Below, piece after piece: positions 35,996 through 46,911 of a stretch of DNA of 54,503 nucleotides (position 1 is its first letter; each line of letters starts with the position of its first letter). Source of the DNA: Puniceicoccaceae bacterium (GTDB lineage Bacteria > Verrucomicrobiota > Verrucomicrobiia > Opitutales > Coraliomargaritaceae); contig JAKVCM010000019.1 in the NCBI GenBank assembly GCA_022448605.1, positions 1-54,503 of the forward strand, written 5' to 3'. The notes below the pieces were generated by a model that did no database searches, was not told the DNA's origin, and saw only the letters and a program-made list of their open reading frames with translations. The position numbers and the translations under genes were made by a program.

Positions 35996-37245
35996 GCTTC
36001 TCGACGAAGCAGAAACGCACCTGCACCATCATGTCCAGTCTCCCAAGGAAGGCTGAATATTGCTTTTTCTAGCATAAACAAACGTCCTGATTTACTCGCC
36101 AAAAATTCGTCGACGACCAGCTGATTCTCCACTGCCTCAACACTACAGGTGCTGTAAGTAATTCGACCACCCGCCTTAACGAACCGAGCAGCAGAGTGCA
36201 GCAACTGAAGCTGTAACTTTGCGCAGTTTTCGATATCCTTTGGCTGCAGCCTCCATTTCACATCTGTCCGTCGCTGAACCACGCCAGTATTTGAACAAGG
36301 CGCATCGAGCATGACGGCGTCATACGCGCTAGGTAGACGTTTGTCCTCAAAGGTGCTGGTATCCATTTCGAGTAGGTCACACTCGACGATCTCACATTCC
36401 AGGTCTTCTGAACGCAGTATGGACAGATTCTCTTTGAGTCGCGCGATTCGTTTGCCAGGCAAGTCCACCGCTACGATCTGCCCTTTACCTTGCATCGCAT
36501 GCGCCATGTCATAGGTCTTGCCTCCAGGAGCGGCGCATAGGTCAAGCACTGATTCGCCGGCCATTGGCTCGAGAAGGGCAGGCGCGATTCGAGTAGAGGG
36601 GTCTTTAATATAGACCTTACCCTTGTTAAGGAGTGGATGCAGGTCTTCTTTCCAAGAAATTTTGCCCGTGACTCTGTAGAATTGCGGCCATTTAGTCGCC
36701 TCGAGTCCCACAGGAATCTGGACTTCGTCGTTGTAAACCTTCAGATAGGTGGGCGGAATATCTTGATTCCATTCGAGTAGTCGCGTGCAGGCCCTAGGGA
36801 AATCCCTTTGCCAACGTTCGACCAGCCAGTCGGGGTGACTGTAAAAGGCAGCGGGCGATTTTTGGGCCTGAATCTTCTCCAGCGCCGAAGGCAGTTTGCG
36901 CAAGATGGCATTGAGGAAGCCCTGCTCGAAGCGATTGACAAGTTGCTTACTGCGTTCGACTGCGTGGTGGATTATTTTCGGATGGCGGTCGGCTTCGGCG
37001 TCAAACATTTCGTAGCCTGAAACTAGGAGAATTGCTTCGACGTTGTATTTGGTTTTTTTTCGCAAAAGCCCTTGCAACGCTGCTCTAGTACGGTGCCCGT
37101 GGCGAAGCGCACCTAAAAAAAGTGATTGGCAAGCGGCGCGACGTTCTCCCACAAAATTTTCAGGAAGTTGATCTAACAACTGATCCGCCTTTTGGCCGCC
37201 TATCAGATAAGCTGCCACTAGGTACACAGCTGCATCCCAGCCCAT
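35992..37245 (-). CDS. rsmB: 16S rRNA (cytosine-C5) methyltransferase RsmB/Sun family
   Basis: Two-domain enzyme: a NusB-like helical RNA-binding domain (about residues 1-125) and a SAM methyltransferase domain. Motif I is LDLCAAPGGKTYDMAHAM. The two catalytic cysteines are in DAPCSNTGVVQRRTD and YSTCSVEAVEN. The target by family is C967 of 16S rRNA. The frame is open to 37332, but that would overlap the divergent GreA-type gene; the ATG at 37245 (MGWDAAVYLVAAYLIGG) is preferred, with 37284 possible. Either keeps both domains. Confidence 0.92.
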   Translation of the reverse strand: MGWDAAVYLVAAYLIGGQKADQLLDQLPENFVGERRAACQSLFLGALRHGHRTRAALQGLLRKKTKYNVEAILLVSGYEMFDAEADRHPKIIHHAVERSKQLVNRFEQGFLNAILRKLPSALEKIQAQKSPAAFYSHPDWLVERWQRDFPRACTRLLEWNQDIPPTYLKVYNDEVQIPVGLEATKWPQFYRVTGKISWKEDLHPLLNKGKVYIKDPSTRIAPALLEPMAGESVLDLCAAPGGKTYDMAHAMQGKGQIVAVDLPGKRIARLKENLSILRSEDLECEIVECDLLEMDTSTFEDKRLPSAYDAVMLDAPCSNTGVVQRRTDVKWRLQPKDIENCAKLQLQLLHSAARFVKAGGRITYSTCSVEAVENQLVVDEFLASKSGRLFMLEKAIFSLPWETGHDGAGAFLLRREA

Positions 37246-37337
37246 TATGGACTTTGAGGATAAGCTTAACTTAATACTTCTCATTAGCGCAAAACCTGTC
37301 CATAGTGGATTGTTTACGACATAGACAAGCAATTATT

Positions 37338-39197
37338 ATGAATAAAGAGGCCATAGATGCTCTCATCGAAAAAAATCCGAAACTGCTTTCGCATCGCGAG
37401 AAGCTCGAAACCATGGTGCCTGGAAACTACTGCCTGCACCGTAGCTGGGGTTTTGGTAAAATCGTAGACTATAACGCTGCGGACGACCGTCTGATCATCG
37501 ACTTTGAGGAGGGTAAACAAGGTCACGCAATGGCACCCGCTTTTTGCGTGGATAAGCTAGATATCCTCTTGCCGAACGATCTTTTAGTACGTTCCCGCAC
37601 TGAAGCTGATGCTATAGAGACGATGATAAAGAAGCAGCCTGCTGATTTAATTTGTGAAATGGTATCCGCCAGCGAGAACCAAGCCATGATGGCTTCAGAG
37701 ATTGAGCGCCTGCTCGCTCGCGTCATTGGACCGATCAAATATAAGAAGTGGTGGACAGCTACCAAAAAAATACTGGTCAAAGATCCCCGCATCGGTGTGC
37801 CAATCAAAAAGACAGAGCCCTATATTTACCGCGATGAGCCAGTGAAGCCCGAAGACGAAATCCTTGAGCAGTTCCACGGCACCAAGAACTCGATGCAAAA
37901 GATCGTGCTTGGCGAAAAGCTCTATGCTCTCTCTGAGAATATTTCCGTCGTGCGTGAAGAGATGCCGCAAATTCTCACCGAGTTGACTGACGCGATTGCT
38001 AATGCTAAGAGTCTTAGTCAAGCCAACCGTTTGCACGGTGTCTGGGTGCGTAACAACCTTGCGCGAGATCTTCATGAAGATGTAGAAACTCTCGAGCCAT
38101 CTTCCGCTTCAATTCTCGACGCGACCAACGACTACTCAGAGCTCGCAGCTGAACTGCCTGCCCAGTATTTTAAGCGCTATCTCGATCTTATCAGTCGTAC
38201 TTATCCTGATAAGTGGCAATTCATGATTGAAGATCTCCTCCGTAATTCAAGCGGTAAGTTTACAAGTGAATGTATCAACTTCATGCTTGAACACGAGATG
38301 CAAGAGCGCATCAGTTACTGCCTTGACCGTTGGCTGAAGGAGCAGACGATCAAAGGTCCTCTTCTTTTCTGGGTCGTTAAAAATCGCGCTTCAAAGAAAT
38401 ACGGTGCCATCATCGATCCGCTGGTCAACCCGCGTCTCTTGGCAGCGATGTTCTACGCGATTGACTACGAAGCACTGCAAAATGCAAGTACTCGCCGTAT
38501 CCCATTGGCCGACTTACTAAGTGATGACACCACATTGATACCTGATCTCTTGTCCCAAGCCAGTGTTGAGACCGCTAATGACCTCGCGCAAACCCTCTTG
38601 CTCAATCAAGGTTTTGGGGATCTTACTAAGAAGTCGCTCCTCGCTCGTTTCATTAAGCAATTCCCGTCCGTGCAAGCACTCCTTGCTGGCCAAGCTGCTG
38701 AGACCTCCGAAGAGGATGCTCTCATCGTATCTCAAGAGAGCTTCAATCAAGCTAAGGTTGAATATGAAGAGCTTATCGCGACGAAGATTCCTGAGAATAA
38801 ATTAGCTATCCAAGTTGCTCGCGACCATGGCGATTTAAAGGAAAATTCTGAATATAAGATGGCTAGACAAGACCAAGACTTATTACTTTCTCGCAAGAAT
38901 GAGCTAGAAGTCGACCTTTCTCGAGCCCGAGTGACTGATTTTACTGAAGCGACTGCCGAAAATGTCGGTATTGGTAGCATCGTCGAACTGAAGAATGGCT
39001 CTTCTGGAAAAAAACAGAAATACGCCTTCCTCGGGGCATGGGACAGTGATCCTGACAACGACGTGCTCTCTTACAAGACGCCCCTTGCTCAAGCCCTGAT
39101 TGGAAAAGAGAAGGGTGCCACCGTTACTACCAAGATTGGCGCTAACGAAGAGAAGTGGACCATACTCAGTATCTCCCGCTGGGTTGACAAGAAGTAA
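37338..39197 (+). CDS. GreA/GreB-type transcription factor with a long N-terminal extension
   Basis: 619 residues from the ATG at 37338. The C-terminal 150 residues are GreA-like. The coiled-coil tip HGDLKENSEYKMARQDQ keeps the Asp and Glu that stimulate RNA polymerase transcript cleavage, followed by the FKBP-like domain (VGIGSIVELKNGSSGKKQ and TPLAQALIGKEKGATV). The preceding about 470 residues are helical and unrecognised, starting with LHRSWGFGKIVDYNAADDRL, a small strand-rich module that could be CarD/Tudor-like. An intrinsic terminator follows. The extension could add a polymerase or DNA contact; its role is unknown. It is divergent from rsmB. Confidence 0.85.
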   Translation: MNKEAIDALIEKNPKLLSHREKLETMVPGNYCLHRSWGFGKIVDYNAADDRLIIDFEEGKQGHAMAPAFCVDKLDILLPNDLLVRSRTEADAIETMIKKQPADLICEMVSASENQAMMASEIERLLARVIGPIKYKKWWTATKKILVKDPRIGVPIKKTEPYIYRDEPVKPEDEILEQFHGTKNSMQKIVLGEKLYALSENISVVREEMPQILTELTDAIANAKSLSQANRLHGVWVRNNLARDLHEDVETLEPSSASILDATNDYSELAAELPAQYFKRYLDLISRTYPDKWQFMIEDLLRNSSGKFTSECINFMLEHEMQERISYCLDRWLKEQTIKGPLLFWVVKNRASKKYGAIIDPLVNPRLLAAMFYAIDYEALQNASTRRIPLADLLSDDTTLIPDLLSQASVETANDLAQTLLLNQGFGDLTKKSLLARFIKQFPSVQALLAGQAAETSEEDALIVSQESFNQAKVEYEELIATKIPENKLAIQVARDHGDLKENSEYKMARQDQDLLLSRKNELEVDLSRARVTDFTEATAENVGIGSIVELKNGSSGKKQKYAFLGAWDSDPDNDVLSYKTPLAQALIGKEKGATVTTKIGANEEKWTILSISRWVDKK

Positions 39198-39223
39198 TTT
39201 GGGCTGCAATCAGTTTAAACAAA

Positions 39224-39255
39224 AGGCGCTTACGATTTGCGGAAGCGCCTTTTTG
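39224..39255 (+). terminator. Rho-independent terminator after the GreA-type gene
   Basis: An 8-bp perfect stem AGGCGCTT/AAGCGCCT with an 11-base loop, followed by five T at 39251-39255, just past the GreA-type stop codon. Confidence 0.85.
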
Positions 39256-39333
39256 TGCTTAATAAAGTTTCTGTGTGTAGAAGGTAGCATCAAAAACTGA
39301 CGAAAGACGGACTCCCAATATCTAATTTTAGTC

Positions 39334-39609
39334 TTAGCTAATTCCCAGCTTCTGACGGATTTCGGGAAACTCGTTAAGCTCGGCTAAAAACTCGTCCACG
39401 TCAAAATCGGCGACCATGAAATCTCCGTATTCAAAAGTCGGCGTTTTGGTCTGACCACTCAATGCTAGCATCGCGTCCATATCTTTAGGGTTTGCAACAA
39501 CATCGCGGACTTCTAGCTTGACACCTTGCCCATTGAAAAAGGAAAGGGCTTCAATGCACCAAGGGCAGCCAGATTTGATGTAAAGGATCGGCATTTTATT
39601 CATGTTCAT
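39334..39609 (-). CDS. Glutaredoxin-like protein
   Basis: 91 residues (or 89 from the second ATG). Thioredoxin fold with the dithiol active site GCPWC near residue 14, the cis-Pro in KTPTFEYGDF and the C-terminal helix. It reduces disulfides or glutathione mixed disulfides in the cytoplasm. CPWC is unusual compared with the CPYC of many glutaredoxins but known in the family. Two start codons (MNMNKMP) are possible. Confidence 0.88.
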   Translation of the reverse strand: MNMNKMPILYIKSGCPWCIEALSFFNGQGVKLEVRDVVANPKDMDAMLALSGQTKTPTFEYGDFMVADFDVDEFLAELNEFPEIRQKLGIS

Positions 39610-39731
39610 AAGCTATTAACATTCTATGTTTCTAAGTCCTTCTGACAACGTAAATCACCGTTTAAAAAGTTTATACCTAGCGGACTTGCCCCGAGCCCCG
39701 TGGTCCTACATTAAAATCTTAACCTTGATAA

Positions 39732-42587
39732 ATGAGTTCTAACGACGCACCTGCCAAGCTCTCACAAATGGCCGATTTGATCTCCGTCAAAGGGGCACGC
39801 GAGCATAATCTAAAGAATATCAGCGTCGACATCCCGCGTAATCAGCTCGTGGTGATCACGGGAGTCAGCGGCTCGGGCAAGTCGTCATTGGCTTTCGATA
39901 CGATTTACGCCGAGGGTTACCGTAAATACATCGACAGTCTCTCAACCAAAGCCCGCATGGTGCTTGAGCAAATTCCTCGTCCAGACGTGGACTACATCCA
40001 AGGCCTTTCTCCTGTCATCGCGCTGGAGCAACGCAACGGAGGAGGAGGTAACCCACGTAGCACCGTTGCCACTGTAACGGAGATCGCAGATTTTGCCCGC
40101 GTGCTCTGGGCAGTCTGTGGCACCCCTTATTGCCCGAAAGATGGCGGTATTATCGAGCGCCGTTCGATGGATGATTGCCTGACTCGAATTTACTCCGAAC
40201 CAGAAGGCAGTCGCTTGATAATACTTGCTCCGTGGATGACCGCTAAGCCTGCGATTCTGCGCGAAGAGTTACCACGACTCCAACAACGTGGCTTTCAGCG
40301 GGTCCGCCTCAACGGTGAGATCCGCCGCCTTGATGAGCCGAGCATCATCGATTCTAAAGCCTCCACGATCAGCGTAGAAATCGTCGTGGATCGGGTGGTG
40401 CTAAAACCCGATCAGCGCAGTCGTCTCGCCGACTCGCTTGATCTCGCTTTTAGCGAGGGGAAAGACCGCGGAATTATTTTAATTGAAGAAGACAAAAGCT
40501 ACCGCGAGATAGCGCTTAGTAATCGCCTAGCTTGTGTCATCTGTGGCGATGTTTACGAGCCCATCACACCACGCCACTTTTCATGGAATCACGCCGAAGG
40601 TGCCTGCCTCGAGTGCGGCGGCCTAGGCGAGACACTACAGTTCCAACCTGAGCTTATTGTGCCGGATCCCAGTATTAGTGTGAAAAAGGGTGCGATCAAA
40701 CCCTGGCGCCTAGGTTCTAAGCAGATGATTATTCGGCACAACGCCATTCTGAAACAACTGGCTGAGCAATTACCTTTCGATCCGACTCTACCATGGGAAG
40801 AACTCGACTCTGATACCCGCGAGCAATTAATCCATGGTACCGGAAATCGTCAATTTAGCTTCAAGCTTAAAGGTGGCAACGCAAGGCCGGAGTCGATGAC
40901 TTTTGAAGGAGTTTTGGCTGACCTTGAAAATATTCGTCGTAACACCACGAGCGACGGCTTGCGTGCCCGGCTGATGGCCTACCAAACCAGTAGCCGTTGT
41001 GAATCATGCGAGGGTCGGCGCCTACGCCGAGCTAGTCTAAGCGTTTTGATTGAGGGCCGTTCTATCACTGAATTACTCGCCATGTCACTTCAAGAGGCGC
41101 AAAATTTTGTTGATGGGCTATTAAGAAATCCTGATTTCCAAACCGTGAGCGACGCCGTGCGCGGTCTAGCTTCACGTCTTTCTTTTCTTAATAAAGTCGG
41201 CCTTAGTTATCTCACGCTCGACCGTGCTTACGCCACTCTCAGTGGCGGCGAGGCCCAGCGCGTCCGTCTCGCCTCTCAGCTCGGCATGTCGCTCGTCGGG
41301 GTGGTCTACCTCTTAGACGAGCCCAGCATAGGGCTTCATCCACTCGATAATCGCCGACTCATTCAAACGCTCATCGGTCTTCGTGATCGGGGTAACTCAG
41401 TCGTGGTGGTTGAGCATGACGGCGAGACGATGCTAGCCGCGGATCATCTAATCGAATTAGGTCCTGGAGCGGGCATCGAAGGTGGCGACTTGGTCTACCA
41501 AGGCAGTCCAAAAAAATCTTTTAAAGATAAACATAGCCGATCTGGCATGTTTCTAAGTGGTGCTGCTCGTGTGGAGAAGGACGCCAAGACCCTGCGGCCA
41601 AAAATTGATTGGCTCAAAATACAAGGTGCGACTGAGAACAACCTAAAGGACATCGATGTTAAATTCCCCGTTGGCCTGCTCACTGTAGTCTGTGGCATGT
41701 CCGGCTCAGGGAAGAGCACGCTAGTTAACGAAATCCTAGCCAAAGCGGCTGCTTTCAAACTTCACCGTGCAAAGACAATCCCAGGCAAGTATAAGAAGAT
41801 TTCTGGCCTCGATAACTTCCTCTCCGTAATTCAAGTCGATCAATCTCCCATCGGTCGTAGCCCCCGTTCCAATCCAGCTACCTTTACCAAGCTTTTTGAC
41901 CAACTACGGGACCTCTTTGCAAAATGTTCGATTGCTAAAATTCGTGGTTACAAGCGCAATCGCTTTTCCTTTAACGTCAGCGGTGGCCGCTGCGAACGTT
42001 GCAAGGGTGATGGTGTAATCAAGCTCGACATGCAGTTTATGGCCGACGTTTACAGTGAGTGTCCTAGCTGCAAGGGACGCCGCTACAATCGTGAAACGCT
42101 CGACGCACGCTTTAAAGGCTACAGTATCGCTGACGTTTTAGCAATGAGCGTGGATGAGGCGCTAAAAGTTTTTAGTAAGCAGCCCCGAATTGCGGAAAAA
42201 CTCCATACACTCGCCGATGTAGGCCTCGGTTATATCAAGCTAGGTCAACCTGCCCCAACCCTCTCGGGTGGCGAAGCCCAACGCATCAAACTGTCATTAG
42301 AGCTAAGCAAACGCCAGCAAGGGCAGACGCTTTACATCCTCGATGAGCCAACTACCGGATTACATTGGCTCGATATTCAGCGCTTGATGGACCTCCTGTT
42401 CGAATTAAGAGATGCTGGTAATACCATCCTGATTATTGAGCACGACCTCGACGTTATTCGTTTAGCGGATTGGATTGTAGAATTAGGCCCCGAAGGCGGC
42501 CAAGGAGGGGGCGAGATTGTTTTTCAGGGAGAGGGTATTGAATTCTGTCAGGGCAGCGGTAGCCCGACACAAAGTGTGTTATCGTAG
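39732..42587 (+). CDS. uvrA: UvrA-type excinuclease ABC subunit
   Basis: DNA-damage recognition ATPase of nucleotide excision repair, 951 residues. Two ABC ATPase halves: Walker [20 protein letters not shown] near residue 45 and [13 protein letters not shown] near 656; signature motifs [15 protein letters not shown] and [15 protein letters not shown]; Walker [15 protein letters not shown] and [11 protein letters not shown]. Zinc-binding cysteines lie in [14 protein letters not shown] and [18 protein letters not shown]. The N-terminal region differs from canonical UvrA around [15 protein letters not shown]. It could be a second UvrA paralogue. No uvrB or uvrC is nearby. Confidence 0.93.
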   Translation: MSSNDAPAKLSQMADLISVKGAREHNLKNISVDIPRNQLVVITGVSGSGKSSLAFDTIYAEGYRKYIDSLSTKARMVLEQIPRPDVDYIQGLSPVIALEQRNGGGGNPRSTVATVTEIADFARVLWAVCGTPYCPKDGGIIERRSMDDCLTRIYSEPEGSRLIILAPWMTAKPAILREELPRLQQRGFQRVRLNGEIRRLDEPSIIDSKASTISVEIVVDRVVLKPDQRSRLADSLDLAFSEGKDRGIILIEEDKSYREIALSNRLACVICGDVYEPITPRHFSWNHAEGACLECGGLGETLQFQPELIVPDPSISVKKGAIKPWRLGSKQMIIRHNAILKQLAEQLPFDPTLPWEELDSDTREQLIHGTGNRQFSFKLKGGNARPESMTFEGVLADLENIRRNTTSDGLRARLMAYQTSSRCESCEGRRLRRASLSVLIEGRSITELLAMSLQEAQNFVDGLLRNPDFQTVSDAVRGLASRLSFLNKVGLSYLTLDRAYATLSGGEAQRVRLASQLGMSLVGVVYLLDEPSIGLHPLDNRRLIQTLIGLRDRGNSVVVVEHDGETMLAADHLIELGPGAGIEGGDLVYQGSPKKSFKDKHSRSGMFLSGAARVEKDAKTLRPKIDWLKIQGATENNLKDIDVKFPVGLLTVVCGMSGSGKSTLVNEILAKAAAFKLHRAKTIPGKYKKISGLDNFLSVIQVDQSPIGRSPRSNPATFTKLFDQLRDLFAKCSIAKIRGYKRNRFSFNVSGGRCERCKGDGVIKLDMQFMADVYSECPSCKGRRYNRETLDARFKGYSIADVLAMSVDEALKVFSKQPRIAEKLHTLADVGLGYIKLGQPAPTLSGGEAQRIKLSLELSKRQQGQTLYILDEPTTGLHWLDIQRLMDLLFELRDAGNTILIIEHDLDVIRLADWIVELGPEGGQGGGEIVFQGEGIEFCQGSGSPTQSVLS

Positions 42588-42599
42588 AATCGTAAATCT

Positions 42600-44129
42600 T
42601 CAGCCCAGTATCCGTCTGATCGAATTTTCAGAAACTCGTTCGTATGCACGATAGGCGTGCTCGGCAGATTTTAGCACCAGGTCGAAGCGTTCGTTGCTTT
42701 CAGCGTCTCCAAACTCAAAGCCCAGTAGTGCCCGCCCGACGCGCTCGCCTGAGTAGACGTAATTAAAATAGCAGAGATTTGAATGGGGACTAACTGATTT
42801 AAGGAACTCGGCCAGCGCACCAGGGCGTTCGTGAAATTCAAGGGTGATAAATATTGGATACCTCAACAGCTTTGACTGATAGTGAATCAAGCGAAAGCGC
42901 ACGTCGGTTTCTGAAGTGACCTCCTCATATTTATAAGCGTCGTCGGAAAGTGACTGCGTAAGCACTTTAAACTCCAAGGGTGAGACATTAAAGCCGATGA
43001 CGGGTGCAGCCATAGCAGTATCGCTTTTGCCATATTGGAAATCGGCAATGCTCACTGTGTCTGGCATCGATTTGAGCAGGGAGTACATTGCGCCCGCTTT
43101 TTCGGGAATCTGAATTTTTAGGAAACGTCGACGAGCAGCCCCCACTGCAGAGCGCAGAGCGATGGTAGCTAATTGTTCGAAGTCCATATTAGCACCGCAA
43201 AGTATACTGAGCACGCGCTTTCCTTCGAGCTCTTTGCGTTGTTTCAAAATCGCGGCCACACCCATTGCGCCTGAAGGCTCCGGAATGCAGCGCAGTTGCT
43301 CCCATAGGAATTGAATCCCAGCGGAGACTTCGTCATTCGTCACCGTCATCCATTCGTCGACTAGGTCAGCGCAGATTTGGTGGGTAAGTGTACCAACTTT
43401 ACGCACCGCTGTGCCATCGCAGAAGACGTCGACGTGATCTAGAGCAAGAGGGGCGCCTGCTTTGACTGCAGCAGCCATCGAGGCTTGGTCGACGCCTTCG
43501 ACGCCGATGATGTGGATATCGGGGAAATTTGTTTTCAGCCTAGTTGCCGCCGCGGCAGCCATACCTCCGCCGCCGACTTGAAGATAGGCCACATCGAAGG
43601 GGCCTTTGTCTGACATTACGATCTCGTCAGCAAGGGTGCCTTGGCCAGCCATCACAGTGAGGTCGTCATAGGCATGGATATAAATGAGGTCGTCTTTGGC
43701 TGCGCAATCATGAGCGGCTGCACTTGAGCTGTCGTAGCTGTTCCCATAAAGGCGGATTTCAACAGATTTGCCGCCATGGCGTTTAACCGCGAGCTGCTTC
43801 ATACGTGGAGTGGAAAGCGGCATGTAAATAATCGCTCGCGTGCCGAGTTTACGCGCAGCGAGCGCCACACCTTGCGCGTGGTTGCCCGCCGAGGCGGTGA
43901 CTACGCCCGCAGCCAATTCATTCGTGCTGAGCTGTGCCATGAAATTATAGGCACCGCGCCATTTGTAGGCGTGGATGGGCGAGAGGTCTTCGCGCTTTAC
44001 GAAGATTTCTATGTTGGAGTCTTCCAAAAGAATTGAATCCAGAGGCGTTGCGTCAGCCATTTCATAGATGCGACGACGTGCAAATGAGATCTCTTTACGA
44101 AGATCACGCTGTAGTAACTCGCTGTCCAT
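42600..44129 (-). CDS. ilvA: Threonine ammonia-lyase, biosynthetic
   Basis: PLP enzyme that deaminates threonine to 2-oxobutanoate, the first step of isoleucine synthesis. The PLP lysine is in [15 protein letters not shown], and the phosphate-binding loop is VGGGGMAAA. Two C-terminal ACT-like regulatory segments ([19 protein letters not shown] and [19 protein letters not shown]) indicate the feedback-regulated biosynthetic form. The ATG at 44129 (509 residues) is chosen; the frame extends to 44231, but those residues are unlike the family. Divergent from hrpB. Confidence 0.94.
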   Translation of the reverse strand: MDSELLQRDLRKEISFARRRIYEMADATPLDSILLEDSNIEIFVKREDLSPIHAYKWRGAYNFMAQLSTNELAAGVVTASAGNHAQGVALAARKLGTRAIIYMPLSTPRMKQLAVKRHGGKSVEIRLYGNSYDSSSAAAHDCAAKDDLIYIHAYDDLTVMAGQGTLADEIVMSDKGPFDVAYLQVGGGGMAAAAATRLKTNFPDIHIIGVEGVDQASMAAAVKAGAPLALDHVDVFCDGTAVRKVGTLTHQICADLVDEWMTVTNDEVSAGIQFLWEQLRCIPEPSGAMGVAAILKQRKELEGKRVLSILCGANMDFEQLATIALRSAVGAARRRFLKIQIPEKAGAMYSLLKSMPDTVSIADFQYGKSDTAMAAPVIGFNVSPLEFKVLTQSLSDDAYKYEEVTSETDVRFRLIHYQSKLLRYPIFITLEFHERPGALAEFLKSVSPHSNLCYFNYVYSGERVGRALLGFEFGDAESNERFDLVLKSAEHAYRAYERVSENSIRRILG

Positions 44130-44263
44130 TCGATTACTGCACAGTGTTTTAGCGGCAGGCTCAAGTTTGATCGTAAGGCATGAGCTCACTTGTGCTAGCA
44201 GAGGATTGACCGCGCGTAAAGTATTGACCACGGCGCGAACAAGCTCGCACCCTATCTGTCGAC

Positions 44264-46819
44264 ATGGCTAGGCCTCTTAAAACTCTTCCCATCTACGATG
44301 TCGCAGCTGAACTACTCGCTGGTATCGCTTCGACGGGACGGATCGTACTTGCCGCGCCTACTGGCTCGGGTAAGTCAACACAGGTGCCCCAGATCCTGCT
44401 CGACCAAGCTGGGATCAAGGGAGAGATCGTCGTGTTACAGCCACGGCGTCTGGCGGCAAGACTTCTAGCCATGCGAGTTGCCTTTGAGCGCGGTGTTAAG
44501 CTAGGTGACGAGGTCGGCTACCAAATTCGTTTTGAAAATATATTTAGTGCTAAGACGCGCATGCGCTTCGTCACTGAGGCGATCCTCTTGCGACAAATTT
44601 TAGAAGATCCTTCACTCAAAGGAGTCGGTGCGGTCGTATTTGACGAGTTTCACGAGCGACATTTAAGCAGTGATCTAAGTCTCGCTGCGGCTCTACAGAC
44701 AGTGCAGTCGAGTCGGCCTGACTTAAAGCTAGTTGTTATGTCGGCTACTTTGGATATCGATATGCTTGAGGGCTTTTTAGCACCTTGTTCTCGTGTGGAA
44801 ACATCGGGTCGGATGTATCCTGTTGAAGTGAGTTATGCGGGTGCTGCGCTTGGGCGTAATATAGCTCCCGTTTGGGAGCGAGCCGCCGCATCTTTTAAGA
44901 AACTAGTGGGTGCAAAACATTCGGGCGACGTGCTCGTCTTTATGCCAGGTGCGTTAGAAATTCGAAAGACGATTGATGCAATTCAGGCTTTGCCCGAAGC
45001 GCGTGGCTACGAGGTTTTGCCTTTGCATGGAGAATTGCCACCCGAAGCGCAGGATAGGGCGGTCAGCACTGGCGACGTGCCCAAGGTGATCGTATCGACC
45101 AATGTAGCCGAGACTTCGATTACGATCAAAGGTGTGCGTGCGGTGATTGATGGAGGCCTTGCGCGGATTGCACGTTATGATACACGACGAGGCATTAATT
45201 CAATTTTGATTGAGCCGATCAGTCAGGCATCTTCGGAGCAACGCACAGGTCGAGCCGGACGAACGGGCCCTGGTCTCTGTGTGCGCCTTTGGAGTGAAGC
45301 GGAGCACGAGGCACGCCCGGCACGCGACGAGGCTGAAGTAAAGCGCGTCGATTTGTCAGAGGCCGTTCTTATGCTAGCGGCTGCGGGTATAAGTGAACTC
45401 GATCAGTTCCAATGGTATGAAGCGCCTAGTAAAGAATCTTTGGAACGTGCTCATGTTTTACTTAAAGATTTAGGAGCTCTGGATTCGAGTTGTGAGATCA
45501 CTGAGCTGGGTCGTCAGATGTCACGCTTACCCTTGCATCCTCGCTATGCGCGATTGCTGATCGAGGCCAATCGTTTAGGTGTGATGCAAGATGTCGCATT
45601 GATTGCGGCACTGAGTCAGGGGCGACCCTTTTATCGAGCTTCACGCGATACCCGCATACGGCGTGAACAGGTTCGTGAGATTGAGGATCATGCCGACGTT
45701 CGTTCCGATTACTTTGTGCATTTAAAAGCATGGGAGATTGCTCGTGGGGCTAAGTTTAACCCGAACGCATGTGGCGCGCTAGGTATCCATGGTGCTGCGG
45801 CCCGGCAAGCAGGCGCAGTAGCCCGGCAAATTCTACAACTCGCTATGCGGGCGGGTTTGGATATGCGAGGCGGTGTGCTTCCTGATGCAGAGGAACGAAT
45901 TTGTCGCTGCTTATTGGTGGCGTTCTCGGATCACTTAGCGTTGCGCAATGATCGCGGCACGCGTCGCTGCAAGATGGTGCACGACCGTTCGGGCGAGTTA
46001 AGGCGCGAAAGCCTCGTCGAGAGTGAACTCTTTGTGGCAGCGGAAATTGAAGAGCGTGAGCTACGAGGTGATGTCTCAGTCTTGCTCGGGTTGGCAACAA
46101 GGGTGGAAGTTAAATGGCTGGAAGAAACTTTCCCTTGTGATTTCAATGAGCAGACAGAGATGAGCTATGATTCAACCGCAAGGCGTGTTGTCTGTCGTAG
46201 CGAACGACGCTTCCGTGATCTCGTGTTGCAATCCAAAGATCAGGGCGAACCGGACTTAGATAAGGCAGCCAGCTTGTTGGCAGCCGAAGTGATGGCGGGT
46301 CGTTTAAATCTCAAGAAGTGGGATGCCTCGGTCGATAATTGGATCGCCCGTGTCAATTTCGTGGCCAATTACTGCCCCGAAACCGAGATCGTGCCAATCG
46401 ACGAAGAAGCACGCCAACTTTTGATCGAACAGATTTGCCACGGTGCGCTCAGTTATAAAGAGATTAAGGACCGTCCCGTTTTAAAAGCTATCAAAAATTG
46501 GATCAGTCCCGAACAAGTCTACTATATTGACACTTACGCGCCCGCAGAGATGAAGCTGCCGCGAAGACATCGTGCCGCTAAGATTCGTTACGAGGCCGAT
46601 GGCCGAGCGATTATCACCTCGAAGCTTCAGAACTTTTACGATGTGCCAGGGGCTACGCTGAAGGTCGCTAATGGTCAAGTGGCACTGCTTGTTGAGCTTC
46701 TCGCCCCGAATCAAAGGCCCGTGCACCTGACCGATGACCTCGACGCTTTCTGGGACGGCGCCTATGCATACGTTCGTAAAGAGCTGGCTGGCCGTTATCC
46801 GAAACACGAGTGGCGGTAG
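44264..46819 (+). CDS. hrpB: ATP-dependent RNA helicase HrpB
   Basis: DEAH-type helicase, 851 residues. Motif [18 protein letters not shown], motif Ia LQPRRLAAR, motif [13 protein letters not shown] (the DEFH box usual in HrpB), motif III MSATLD, and motifs V/VI in [13 protein letters not shown] and [13 protein letters not shown] are visible. HrpB-specific C-terminal domains fill the last 350 residues. The cellular role of HrpB is not firmly established. It is convergent with a second, Ski2-like helicase; 92 bases separate them and no terminator is clear there. Confidence 0.95.
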   Translation: MARPLKTLPIYDVAAELLAGIASTGRIVLAAPTGSGKSTQVPQILLDQAGIKGEIVVLQPRRLAARLLAMRVAFERGVKLGDEVGYQIRFENIFSAKTRMRFVTEAILLRQILEDPSLKGVGAVVFDEFHERHLSSDLSLAAALQTVQSSRPDLKLVVMSATLDIDMLEGFLAPCSRVETSGRMYPVEVSYAGAALGRNIAPVWERAAASFKKLVGAKHSGDVLVFMPGALEIRKTIDAIQALPEARGYEVLPLHGELPPEAQDRAVSTGDVPKVIVSTNVAETSITIKGVRAVIDGGLARIARYDTRRGINSILIEPISQASSEQRTGRAGRTGPGLCVRLWSEAEHEARPARDEAEVKRVDLSEAVLMLAAAGISELDQFQWYEAPSKESLERAHVLLKDLGALDSSCEITELGRQMSRLPLHPRYARLLIEANRLGVMQDVALIAALSQGRPFYRASRDTRIRREQVREIEDHADVRSDYFVHLKAWEIARGAKFNPNACGALGIHGAAARQAGAVARQILQLAMRAGLDMRGGVLPDAEERICRCLLVAFSDHLALRNDRGTRRCKMVHDRSGELRRESLVESELFVAAEIEERELRGDVSVLLGLATRVEVKWLEETFPCDFNEQTEMSYDSTARRVVCRSERRFRDLVLQSKDQGEPDLDKAASLLAAEVMAGRLNLKKWDASVDNWIARVNFVANYCPETEIVPIDEEARQLLIEQICHGALSYKEIKDRPVLKAIKNWISPEQVYYIDTYAPAEMKLPRRHRAAKIRYEADGRAIITSKLQNFYDVPGATLKVANGQVALLVELLAPNQRPVHLTDDLDAFWDGAYAYVRKELAGRYPKHEWR

Positions 46820-46911
46820 TGTAGCTAATCGTGGCATTTAGCTTGTGAAAGTATCGGAGACAGCTCGCGCTTTTGTCGCCCTGGTAGAATGGGAGTGAGT
46901 AAACTCGCACG

